In this document: in pieces, positions 8,331-16,279 of the stretch
How positions within the stretch are numbered: position 1 is the stretch's first letter
Layout of the letters: the number at the start of each line of letters is the position of its first letter
Source of the DNA: an uncultured Eubacteriales bacterium
Lineage (GTDB): Bacteria; Bacillota; Clostridia; Oscillospirales; Oscillospiraceae
DNA length: 36,357 nucleotides
Assembly (NCBI GenBank): GCA_949744165.1
Contig: CATJWG010000177.1
Span: 1-36,357, forward strand
Direction of reading: 5' to 3'
Translations under genes and position numbers: made by a program
The notes under the pieces: generated by a model
Database searches by the model: none
What the model was told of the DNA's origin: nothing
The model's input: the letters and a program-made list of their open reading frames with translations, nothing else

Positions 8331-10931
8331 ATGGGTACCGTCGGAACATTTGACGCTTTTACAACCGCCCGTCTGGGTATATATGCTGCCCATAAGGGAC
8401 TGAGCGTAACAGGCAATAATATTGCAAATATAAACACCAAAGGCTACACGCGCCAGGTATTGGACCAGGTCAGCCTTAAAACCGGAGCGAACGACATGTA
8501 CCGCTCGCAGTTTGACAATCATGTCGGCAGCGGAGCGCTGGTAACGGGAATTTCACAGATACGCGACCCGTATCTGGATATCCGCTTCCGCAATACGTCC
8601 TCGGACGTGGGATATTACGACGAGACGCTTGCCGGACTGCAGAAGCTGAAAAGTATTCTTGATGAGGTCGGCAAAGGCGAGAACGACGGCGACGGCATGC
8701 TCTATGCCCAGCTACAGGATCTGGCCGAGGCTCTGCGTGCGATAAGCGCTGATCCAACCAAGGATAACGACACCCTTGCGCGAACAAGCGCGGATGCGTT
8801 GGTTAGTCTTTTCAACACCTATGCGACCAAGCTTGAAGATTTGCGACTGGAATATGTGGACAGTCTCAAGCAGGACGTTACTGCGGTGAACGACATTCTC
8901 ACCAATATCCGCAACCTCAACGAGACCATACGCGAAAGCGATGTACACGGTGACCCCGCTCTGGAAATGCGCGACGAGCGCAACCGCCAGATTGACGCGC
9001 TGTCGGAGTACATGCACATAAAGGTCACCTACAGTATGGAGGATATTGGCGGAGGCATTGAGGTGGAGAGATGTACAATCTCTCTGGCTAACGACAACCC
9101 CGACCCCACCGTGACGACTGACAGCTCCATCCTCGTGGATGGTATCTATGGCTCGCAGATTGCCCTGCCGGAGACGTTGCCGGTAATGAATGAGAACTAC
9201 GACCCTGAAGCTGCAGCGGCTAATAAAAACCTTATGGCCGACCCCAACTTTGACCCCACAAATCCTGCTGACTTGGCTAAGCTGGATCCAAACGGCTTCC
9301 GCTATGTCAAGGCAGACGCTGACGGCAAGCCGCTGGATCCACCTGAATACACCGACAATATAGACGAAGCGGCGAAGGTTGACAACGATAACTATATCAT
9401 CACCATAGGCAAGCTGCTTGACGCCGGCGGCGAGGAGTGGGCGAAGCCGGCAACTACTTGGACAAAGCTTGCTGACGGCATTATAGGCGTTAAGGCGAAG
9501 TACACCTTTACGGTTGCAGATTCCAAGGACTGGGCGAAGGATGACGTAATCAATATTGGGGGAACCGATTATACGGTCGGCAAGGATATAAGCGTAGCGG
9601 ATGCCAACAAGAAAGAAAAAATGGCGGCGTTTATCGCAAGCAAGCTGACAGATAATGATTATATAGTCCGCGCCAACGGCGACAAAATAATCTTTACCGC
9701 AAAAAACAGCGGAGCTGTTGGTGGCGCCAATGGCGGACCTGGTGCAGCGCCGAATCTTGACGTTGTCGCTGATGCCGCTAAATTTGAGATTGGAGCTAAT
9801 GACCCGGCGGAGGTTCGCGAGGGCAAGGACAGTCAGCCGCCTGTGAACGATCCGGATTACCCTGGCGGAACCACCTGGAATCCTGACGGCTCCGAGACGA
9901 AGATTACGTTTGTCGAGGGCGAGAACGGCTGGATGAAATGTACCGTTGTGGTCGAGCACACCTATGATGTGACGCTTGATGACAACGACATGCATGGCTC
10001 GCTTCAGGCAATGCGTGAACTGCTGACAGGTGCGGGAGAGTTTGCCACAAAGGACACCGTAGCGAATGTCGATGAGAACGCTGCGACCGAGCGCGGCATA
10101 CCATATTATCAGAAATCCTTTGACCTTCTGGCACGTCAATTCGCCGAGCAGTACAACAAGCTTAATCAGGGCTATATGGTCAATGAGAAGGGCAATTATA
10201 TTGATAAGGATGGCAATGAGCTGGAGATTGGCGGTGTACCCGGCCCCATAAGCAAGACCAACGGACTTTCGCCGGAACAGGAGGCAGCGCTCGAGGCCGC
10301 AGACCTTGACCTGAATACGTGGCTTGAGCTTAACAATGCCAAAAAGCCTGAGGGCATGGGCGTGCTATTCAGTAACCGCGGCGACGGGGACGACACCGAG
10401 GGTATAACCGCAGCTAACATTTCAATCTCAGCGAGCTGGGACCGCGGCGACGTAAAGATTGTGCCAACATTTGTCGAGCTGTTTGGTAAGGATCCGGGGC
10501 CGCTGCTCGATGAAAACGGCCAGCCTGTGCTCGGAGAAGACGGCAAACCGCTGCCGAACACCACTCAGAATGAGAATGTAAACCACATGATAAGCATGAT
10601 AAACCAGTCCCTGCTCTATGACCCCAGGACTCTGGTTGAGGATGCGAGCGGTACGAAGCTGTTCCAGGGCTCGTTCAACGATATGTTCAGCAATATGAAC
10701 ATCGTTCTCGGAAATAAACAGCACACCACGAACGTGAAGCTCAACGCGCAATACGCCTCTCTCGTGGAGACCGACTCCAGCCGCGAAGGAGTGTCGGGAG
10801 TTGACCTCAACGACGAGGCGATGAATATGATGCAGTATCAGAAGGCCTATTCCGCTGCCTGCCGTCTTATGACCACCATAGAAGAGGCGCTGGACCGTCT
10901 GATAAATAATACCGGCATTGCCGGAAGATAA
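8331..10931 (+). CDS. flgK: Flagellar hook-associated protein 1 (FlgK)
   Basis: N-term TARLGIYAAHKGLSVTGNNIANINTKGYTRQ; C-term GVSGVDLNDEAMNMMQYQKAYSAACRLMTTIEEALDRLIN; 866 aa with a large central insertion. Confidence 0.97.
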   Translation: MGTVGTFDAFTTARLGIYAAHKGLSVTGNNIANINTKGYTRQVLDQVSLKTGANDMYRSQFDNHVGSGALVTGISQIRDPYLDIRFRNTSSDVGYYDETLAGLQKLKSILDEVGKGENDGDGMLYAQLQDLAEALRAISADPTKDNDTLARTSADALVSLFNTYATKLEDLRLEYVDSLKQDVTAVNDILTNIRNLNETIRESDVHGDPALEMRDERNRQIDALSEYMHIKVTYSMEDIGGGIEVERCTISLANDNPDPTVTTDSSILVDGIYGSQIALPETLPVMNENYDPEAAAANKNLMADPNFDPTNPADLAKLDPNGFRYVKADADGKPLDPPEYTDNIDEAAKVDNDNYIITIGKLLDAGGEEWAKPATTWTKLADGIIGVKAKYTFTVADSKDWAKDDVINIGGTDYTVGKDISVADANKKEKMAAFIASKLTDNDYIVRANGDKIIFTAKNSGAVGGANGGPGAAPNLDVVADAAKFEIGANDPAEVREGKDSQPPVNDPDYPGGTTWNPDGSETKITFVEGENGWMKCTVVVEHTYDVTLDDNDMHGSLQAMRELLTGAGEFATKDTVANVDENAATERGIPYYQKSFDLLARQFAEQYNKLNQGYMVNEKGNYIDKDGNELEIGGVPGPISKTNGLSPEQEAALEAADLDLNTWLELNNAKKPEGMGVLFSNRGDGDDTEGITAANISISASWDRGDVKIVPTFVELFGKDPGPLLDENGQPVLGEDGKPLPNTTQNENVNHMISMINQSLLYDPRTLVEDASGTKLFQGSFNDMFSNMNIVLGNKQHTTNVKLNAQYASLVETDSSREGVSGVDLNDEAMNMMQYQKAYSAACRLMTTIEEALDRLINNTGIAGR

Positions 10932-10952
10932 CGGCAAGGAGGTTTTCGCAGT

Positions 10953-12542
10953 ATGATTCGTGCAACTACAGGCGGCGTGCTCAAAAGCTACCGCAGCAAT
11001 TTGATGAACTCATTTATAACGCTGAACAAAGCGCGCGACACCGTGCTGTCACAGCGCGTGTTCAACTCCTACGCCGAGGACCCCGCCGCAGCGGCTAAGG
11101 CTTTCAAGCTGCGTAAATCCCGCATGAGTGTGGAGAGCCAGCACAGCATATGCAATGATGCCTACCGCAAATATCAGACCGCGTGGAGCTGCCTCGACTC
11201 TGTCGATAAGCTGATAGACACCGACAACGGCAAGGCCCTGAGCACGCTCAAGGGCACCACGCTGAAAATGCTTAACGACCCGACGGGTGACGCGCGCGAG
11301 CAGCTTGCCGAGGCGCTTGACCAGATGTCGGAGACCATTGTGCAGACGCTGAACCAGAAGTATGGTGATAACTTTATTTTCGCCGGAGCCGACGGCCACA
11401 ATGTACCTTTCGAGGTTCGTCAGGTTGACGGCAAGAATAAGCTGTTCTATCGCGGCGTCGATGTGGACGCGGCCGTGCCGGAGACGATGAAGATGGCAGA
11501 CCCGGCAGACCCGACAAAGCAGATAGATATAAAGCTCAACGCCGCAGGTGAAATCGATCCCGCCGGCACAAGCTATCTCTCCGCTGACGCGCAGTTGGTG
11601 AAGGTGCCGAAGCCGGCCATGAATGGCGGCGCTGAGATAAGGCTTAACGCAGACGGACATGTTGACCCAGCCGGAACCACTGTTCTGATGGAGGGCTACA
11701 CGACAATCACAAAGGCTGATTATGATGCTTTGGTCCAGGTTGACCCCACAGCGCCTGAAACGAAGGTGCTTAAGGATGGCGCTGACGGAACAACTCCGTA
11801 TATGGTCAAGGATAAAGACGGCAATGACGCTTATATTATCATAGAAGACAACTTCAAGACCATGACGGATGACGAGATTCAGGCTGTTGAGGACAGTGCA
11901 CTCAAGAATGCCGATGGAACCCTGTATACAACGACGGACGCCGACGGAAACGAGTGCTACATCGTGGCAAGCGATGACAACATCATCTCCGAAGCGAAGT
12001 ATGAGAAGGCCTGCTCAGACGCGGAGAAGCTCGAATATTTAGCGAATGAGAAGTATTTCGTAGATATCGGCCTGGGCTTCCAGGAAAACAATAAGGGTAA
12101 TCTAATTGAGTCAAGCGGCTTCAACGCCTCACTCATCGGACTGAACTTCGTTGGTTACGGCAAGGACGGCGACGGGGACCCGAAAAACATCTATTCCATC
12201 GTACAGAAGATGAAGGATATTGCGGGCAAGATTAAAGAAGGCGAGAAATGGAGCGATTCTGACTATAATGAGTTTAACGGCCTTGTCAAAAAGCTTGAGG
12301 GAGCATCGTCCGAGTTTAAGACCGCGTACACCAATATGGACGCCAGCACAACGAAATTGAAAAACAACCTTTCGTTGCTTGAGGAAAATTTCTACAACCT
12401 CCAGGAGCAGTACGCTGACATTGAGGACGCCGACATGGTCGAGTCAATTACCTCCTTTATCTGGGCGCAGTATTGCTACAACGCCGCGCTGAAGGTGGGC
12501 AACAATATACTTTCGGAAAGCCTTATGGATTATCTGAACTAA
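10953..12542 (+). CDS. flgL: Flagellar hook-associated protein 3 (FlgL)
   Basis: Flagellin-like N-terminus and C-terminus (YADIEDADMVESITSFIWAQYCYNAALKVGNNILSESLMDYL), immediately after flgK. Confidence 0.93.
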   Translation: MIRATTGGVLKSYRSNLMNSFITLNKARDTVLSQRVFNSYAEDPAAAAKAFKLRKSRMSVESQHSICNDAYRKYQTAWSCLDSVDKLIDTDNGKALSTLKGTTLKMLNDPTGDAREQLAEALDQMSETIVQTLNQKYGDNFIFAGADGHNVPFEVRQVDGKNKLFYRGVDVDAAVPETMKMADPADPTKQIDIKLNAAGEIDPAGTSYLSADAQLVKVPKPAMNGGAEIRLNADGHVDPAGTTVLMEGYTTITKADYDALVQVDPTAPETKVLKDGADGTTPYMVKDKDGNDAYIIIEDNFKTMTDDEIQAVEDSALKNADGTLYTTTDADGNECYIVASDDNIISEAKYEKACSDAEKLEYLANEKYFVDIGLGFQENNKGNLIESSGFNASLIGLNFVGYGKDGDGDPKNIYSIVQKMKDIAGKIKEGEKWSDSDYNEFNGLVKKLEGASSEFKTAYTNMDASTTKLKNNLSLLEENFYNLQEQYADIEDADMVESITSFIWAQYCYNAALKVGNNILSESLMDYLN

Positions 12543-12609
12543 TTATATAGAACAAAAATTTTTTCAGCATATATCTACATCTATTCAGAGAGGAGCGGAA
12601 CTTTTAGTC

Positions 12610-13218
12610 ATGTATCCATTGATTGAAATTAAAACCGTCCCCATAGAAATCGAGATGAAGGTTACGCCCGCGAAGATAGAATACAGCCGCGGCACGGCCG
12701 ACCTTGAGGTTTCCCGCGGGGATGGAGGGCTGAGTATAAAAAGCCGTCCGATAAAGCTAAATATCGACACTTTTGAAGCTCGTAATTCCATTACACCAAC
12801 AGCCATGCGCTCGGTGGAGCAGTACGCGCAGCAGGGCCAGCAGGCCTCATATACGGCGACTGCTACATACGCGCAGCAGGGCCATATGCTACTTGAAGCA
12901 AAGATTGGACAGGATATGATTACACAATTTGCTGCTGATGCGCAGATGAAAAACTACAAACCTAACGTAGGGATTGAGTTTCTGCCTAAGACCGGACCCG
13001 AGATTACTTGGGACCCCGGAGAGATGCACATCCGCTATGAGATGGATAAGCTCAACTTTGACTGGCGAGTAAACCAGCCGCAGTTTGAGTTTACCCCAGG
13101 CGATATTGAGCTTTCCGTGACGCAGCAGCCTGACGTTGTAATCAAGTATGTTGGCGGCCCGATATATGTTCCGCCCTCTTCCGACCCCGACTATACGCCG
13201 GTGGACGTTGAGGCATAA
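12610..13218 (+). CDS. DUF6470 family protein (YviE-like)
   Basis: Position between flgL and fliW as in the B. subtilis yviE locus; repeated beta-strand-type segments (IEIEMKVTPAKIEYSRG, GDIELSVTQQPDVVIKYVGGPIYVPPSSDP). Confidence 0.8.
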   Translation: MYPLIEIKTVPIEIEMKVTPAKIEYSRGTADLEVSRGDGGLSIKSRPIKLNIDTFEARNSITPTAMRSVEQYAQQGQQASYTATATYAQQGHMLLEAKIGQDMITQFAADAQMKNYKPNVGIEFLPKTGPEITWDPGEMHIRYEMDKLNFDWRVNQPQFEFTPGDIELSVTQQPDVVIKYVGGPIYVPPSSDPDYTPVDVEA

Positions 13219-13267
13219 ACGTCTCTGCAAACAGGCAAAGCCTCAAGGCCAAATGGAGGAATTTTTT

Positions 13268-13720
13268 GTGAAGCTGCAAACCAAGTATTTTGGCGAGATT
13301 GACTATGAGCGTGGAGACGTGCTCACCTTCCCTACCGGACTGTTCGGCTTTGAGGAAGAGCGGGAATTTCTTCTGCTTCCGTTCGAGGGAAGCGCGGAAA
13401 CCATGCTGTGTTTCCAGAGTACGCAGACGCCAGCTCTGGCATTTGTGTCAATGAATCCTTTTGCCCTGCTTCCTGACTATGAGCCTGCATTGCAGAATCA
13501 TGAGCTTGAGGAGCTGGAGGTAAAGGAGAGTACCGAGCTGGCGTTTTATGTGTTGTGCGTGGTGAAGAACCCCGTGGCAGACAGCACGGTCAACCTCAAA
13601 TGCCCTGTGGCGATAAATCCTGACACACGCGTGGCACGGCAGGTGATTTTGGACACTGACAGATATGAGATGCGTCATCCTCTGGCCGAGTTCGGCGAGA
13701 AGGAGGAAGTGCGATGCTGA
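13268..13720 (+). CDS. fliW: Flagellar assembly factor FliW (GTG start)
   Basis: TKYFGEIDYERGDVLTFPTGLFGFEEEREFLLLP is a typical FliW N-terminus; RBS tggagga 7 nt before GTG; overlaps csrA start. Confidence 0.94.
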   Translation: MKLQTKYFGEIDYERGDVLTFPTGLFGFEEEREFLLLPFEGSAETMLCFQSTQTPALAFVSMNPFALLPDYEPALQNHELEELEVKESTELAFYVLCVVKNPVADSTVNLKCPVAINPDTRVARQVILDTDRYEMRHPLAEFGEKEEVRC

Positions 13721-13971
13721 TTTTACAGCGCAAGGCCGGTGAGTCGCTTGTAATTGGCGGGGACATAACCGTGCGCGTGGTGTCTGTGGACGGTGTTCGC
13801 GTGCGTCTGGCCATAACCGCACCGGATGATGTGTCCATATTGCGCAGTGAGCTTGTCACCGCAGCGGACGCAAACCGTGACTCGGCCATGGAGGAGAGCG
13901 CCCCTGCTGAGCTGCTGAACCTGCTGGGCGGTGTGCTCGAGCGGGAAAAGGATCCGGAGAAGCCGGAATAA
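13714..13971 (+). CDS. csrA: Carbon storage regulator CsrA
   Basis: MLILQRKAGESLVIGGDITVRVVSVDGVRVRLAITAPDDVSILRSEL. Confidence 0.98.
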   Translation: MLILQRKAGESLVIGGDITVRVVSVDGVRVRLAITAPDDVSILRSELVTAADANRDSAMEESAPAELLNLLGGVLEREKDPEKPE

Positions 13972-13978
13972 AGCCGTT

Positions 13979-13998
13979 AAAAAACCTGCGGGTTTTTT
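13979..13998 (+). terminator. Short intrinsic terminator after csrA
   Basis: AAAAAACC-TGCG-GGTTTTTT immediately after the csrA stop codon. Confidence 0.65.
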
Positions 13999-14024
13999 AT
14001 AATTGCAAAGCGTATGCGTGATTG

Positions 14025-14061
14025 CAGGCTGAAGGATTAGCCTGTAGTCGTGAAAGGAGGA
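14025..14061 (+). promoter_or_regulatory. Candidate CsrA-binding leader of the yjfB-like gene
   Basis: Hairpin CAGGCT-GAAGGATT-AGCCTG (14025-14044) with GGA in the loop, and Shine-Dalgarno GAAAGGAGGA (14052-14061) with two further GGA. Confidence 0.45.
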
Positions 14062-14068
14062 CTGCCCT

Positions 14069-14251
14069 ATGATGGAATCCATAGCCGGAATGGCCATGGA
14101 CATGAGCGCTGCTTCCTTTGCAACCAACTATTCTGTGTCCGTCACCAAGAAGATGATGGACACGCAGGAGCTGGCTGCCCAGGAGCTGCTCAACATGCTG
14201 CCCGATATTCAGTCTCTTCCGAAGGGACAATATATCGACACATACGCATAA
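14069..14251 (+). CDS. YjfB family putative motility protein
   Basis: 60 aa MMESIAGMAMDMSAASFATNYSVSVTKKMMDTQELAAQELLNMLPD, resembles the YjfB family; strong RBS aggagg; next to the flagellar operon. Confidence 0.8.
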   Translation: MMESIAGMAMDMSAASFATNYSVSVTKKMMDTQELAAQELLNMLPDIQSLPKGQYIDTYA

Positions 14252-14253
14252 AG

Positions 14254-14309
14254 TTCAAAAAGAAGAAACCCTCCTCAGTCAAAGCTGAGGAGGGTTTCTT
14301 CTTTTTGAA
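14254..14309. terminator. Intrinsic terminator
   Basis: Perfect 25-bp inverted repeat TTCAAAAAGAAGAAACCCTCCTCAG-tcaaag-CTGAGGAGGGTTTCTTCTTTTTGAA. Confidence 0.93.
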
Positions 14310-14859
14310 ATATTAGAATTAAAACCTTGCAGATTTATACTTGCTCGGGGTTTAATTTGAAAATGACGGTAGAGGGAATCTCTGCGCTTTTCCGGTATAT
14401 TGCGCGATGGTTACAGGGGGCATAATTATGAATGTGCGGTGGAGCTGAGCATGGTTGAGGATATTGAAAAGGTGGGAAAAGACGGATTGAGAGAATGGAA
14501 AAAACAGTAAAATTCACCTGAAAGACTTGAAATCACAGGGATTTTTGCTTGTTGAAAACCCTGTGGGGAATGTTGATAACTCATGGGCATAGTAATGCAG
14601 GAGCTTCACGGAATATGGTTATGCGAAGGTTCATGGGATGACATAATGTGATAATAGTATACATAATCACATAGAGAGGGAAAGAGAAAAAATTTTTTGT
14701 GCGAAAACTTTGTACAAAAAATCAGCTTGACATACACAGCGGTGTAGAAAAATGAAGGAAAAAATTCAATATTACAAATGGTAATTGACAGGTGCATTTG
14801 ATAAGGGGACATAAGCGATTGCATAAGCATTTTTAACACCACAGGTAATCGAGTGGCGC

Positions 14860-16245
14860 TCAGAGGGAAGGCTGTATTTCGCTGTCAGAGGCAAGATGCC
14901 GGTAGACAGTGAAATACATGGTTATGAAGCAGGCCAGACCGCCTATCAGGTCGGAGATGGGCTCGGAGAGAAACACGCCGTTTATGCCAAGCCCGAGACC
15001 CGGCAGGAACAGGACCAGCGGTACGACGATAATAACCTTTCGCAACAGAGAGAAAAACACGGCCTGCCTGGACTTGCCCAGTCCGACAAAGATACTCTGG
15101 CCGGACATTTGCAGCGACATTAGAATGAAGCCGCAGAAATACATGCGCATGGCCGGCTCGCAGGCGTCAAGCATGGCCTGCTCGTTGTTGAAAACGAGCA
15201 CTAAAGCGCGCGGCAGCAGCATTATTATAAGCCAGACTATGACTGAATAGGCCACATTTGCGACAACAACAAAGCGTATGCCTTGTCTGACTCGGTCATG
15301 ACAGCGTGCTCCGTAGTTGTAGCCGAGCACCGGCTGGGCGCCCGAGCTCAGACCGTTCATTATCATAAACACCACTTCGCGCACCGAGCTTATGACAGTC
15401 ATGACACCGACGTAGAGGTCGCCGCCGTATTGTTGAAGCTGGACGTTGCAGAAAATCTGGACTATGCCTCCGGTCGCGCACATTACGAAGCCGGTAACGC
15501 CAAGGGCGAGTATGCGCCCGACGATGCGGGTGGAAAGGAGCATATTTTTCGGGTGCAGGTCAAGTATGGCATGGCGGCTGGTGAGAAACAGAAGAGCCCA
15601 GGCCGCCGAGAGGGCCTGGGAAATGACCGTTGCCACGGCAGCGCCTGCTATGCCCATGTCCAGCGTGAAGATGAACACGGGATCGAGCGCGATGTTTACC
15701 ACCGCGCCGAGCAGGACCGTGAGCATACCGACTGTGGCGAAGCCCTGGGCGTTTATGAAGCTGTTCATGCCGAGGCTTATCATCACGAACAGGGTGCCAA
15801 GTATGTAAATTTGAGCGTAGTCCGCGGCATAGGAATAGGTGTCTGCGCTGGCGCCGAGAAGATATAGTATAGGCTCCATGTAGACGAGAAACAGCGCCGT
15901 CACTGCCGCGCCGATTATCAGCAGCATGGTCAGGGCGTTGGCCATAATCTTCTCGGCATAGTCTATGCGGCCCTGGCCTCGGGCAATGGAACACAGCGGC
16001 CCACCGCCCATTCCGCACAGGTTTGCCAGAGCGGCGATAATCGACACTATCGGCATGGTGAGCCCCAGGCCCGTGAGAGCGTAGCTGCCCACGCCGGGGA
16101 TGTGGCCGATATACATGCGGTCGACTATGCTGTAGGCCACGTTCACAAGCTGTGCCAGCGCCATTGGGACAGCCATGCCGAGGATAACGCGCCACATAGG
16201 TCCCTTTGTAAAATCGTTTTGTATTTGTTTATTTTGCTTAATCAC
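14860..16245 (-). CDS. MATE family multidrug/Na+ efflux transporter
   Basis: Multi-TM protein with MATE-type start MAVPMALAQLVNVAYSIVDRMYIGHIPG and FNGLSSGAQPVLGYNYGA-like central motif. Confidence 0.93.
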   Translation of the reverse strand: MIKQNKQIQNDFTKGPMWRVILGMAVPMALAQLVNVAYSIVDRMYIGHIPGVGSYALTGLGLTMPIVSIIAALANLCGMGGGPLCSIARGQGRIDYAEKIMANALTMLLIIGAAVTALFLVYMEPILYLLGASADTYSYAADYAQIYILGTLFVMISLGMNSFINAQGFATVGMLTVLLGAVVNIALDPVFIFTLDMGIAGAAVATVISQALSAAWALLFLTSRHAILDLHPKNMLLSTRIVGRILALGVTGFVMCATGGIVQIFCNVQLQQYGGDLYVGVMTVISSVREVVFMIMNGLSSGAQPVLGYNYGARCHDRVRQGIRFVVVANVAYSVIVWLIIMLLPRALVLVFNNEQAMLDACEPAMRMYFCGFILMSLQMSGQSIFVGLGKSRQAVFFSLLRKVIIVVPLVLFLPGLGLGINGVFLSEPISDLIGGLACFITMYFTVYRHLASDSEIQPSL

Positions 16246-16279
16246 GTTTTTCGCTTCTTCCCGCGGCCCGTGCCGCGAT

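Noticed and set aside
8712-10139. 475-aa minus-strand ORF
   Set aside because: Entirely antisense to flgK, which has strong family motifs; composition looks like a reverse-frame artefact of GC-biased codons and no motif was recognised.
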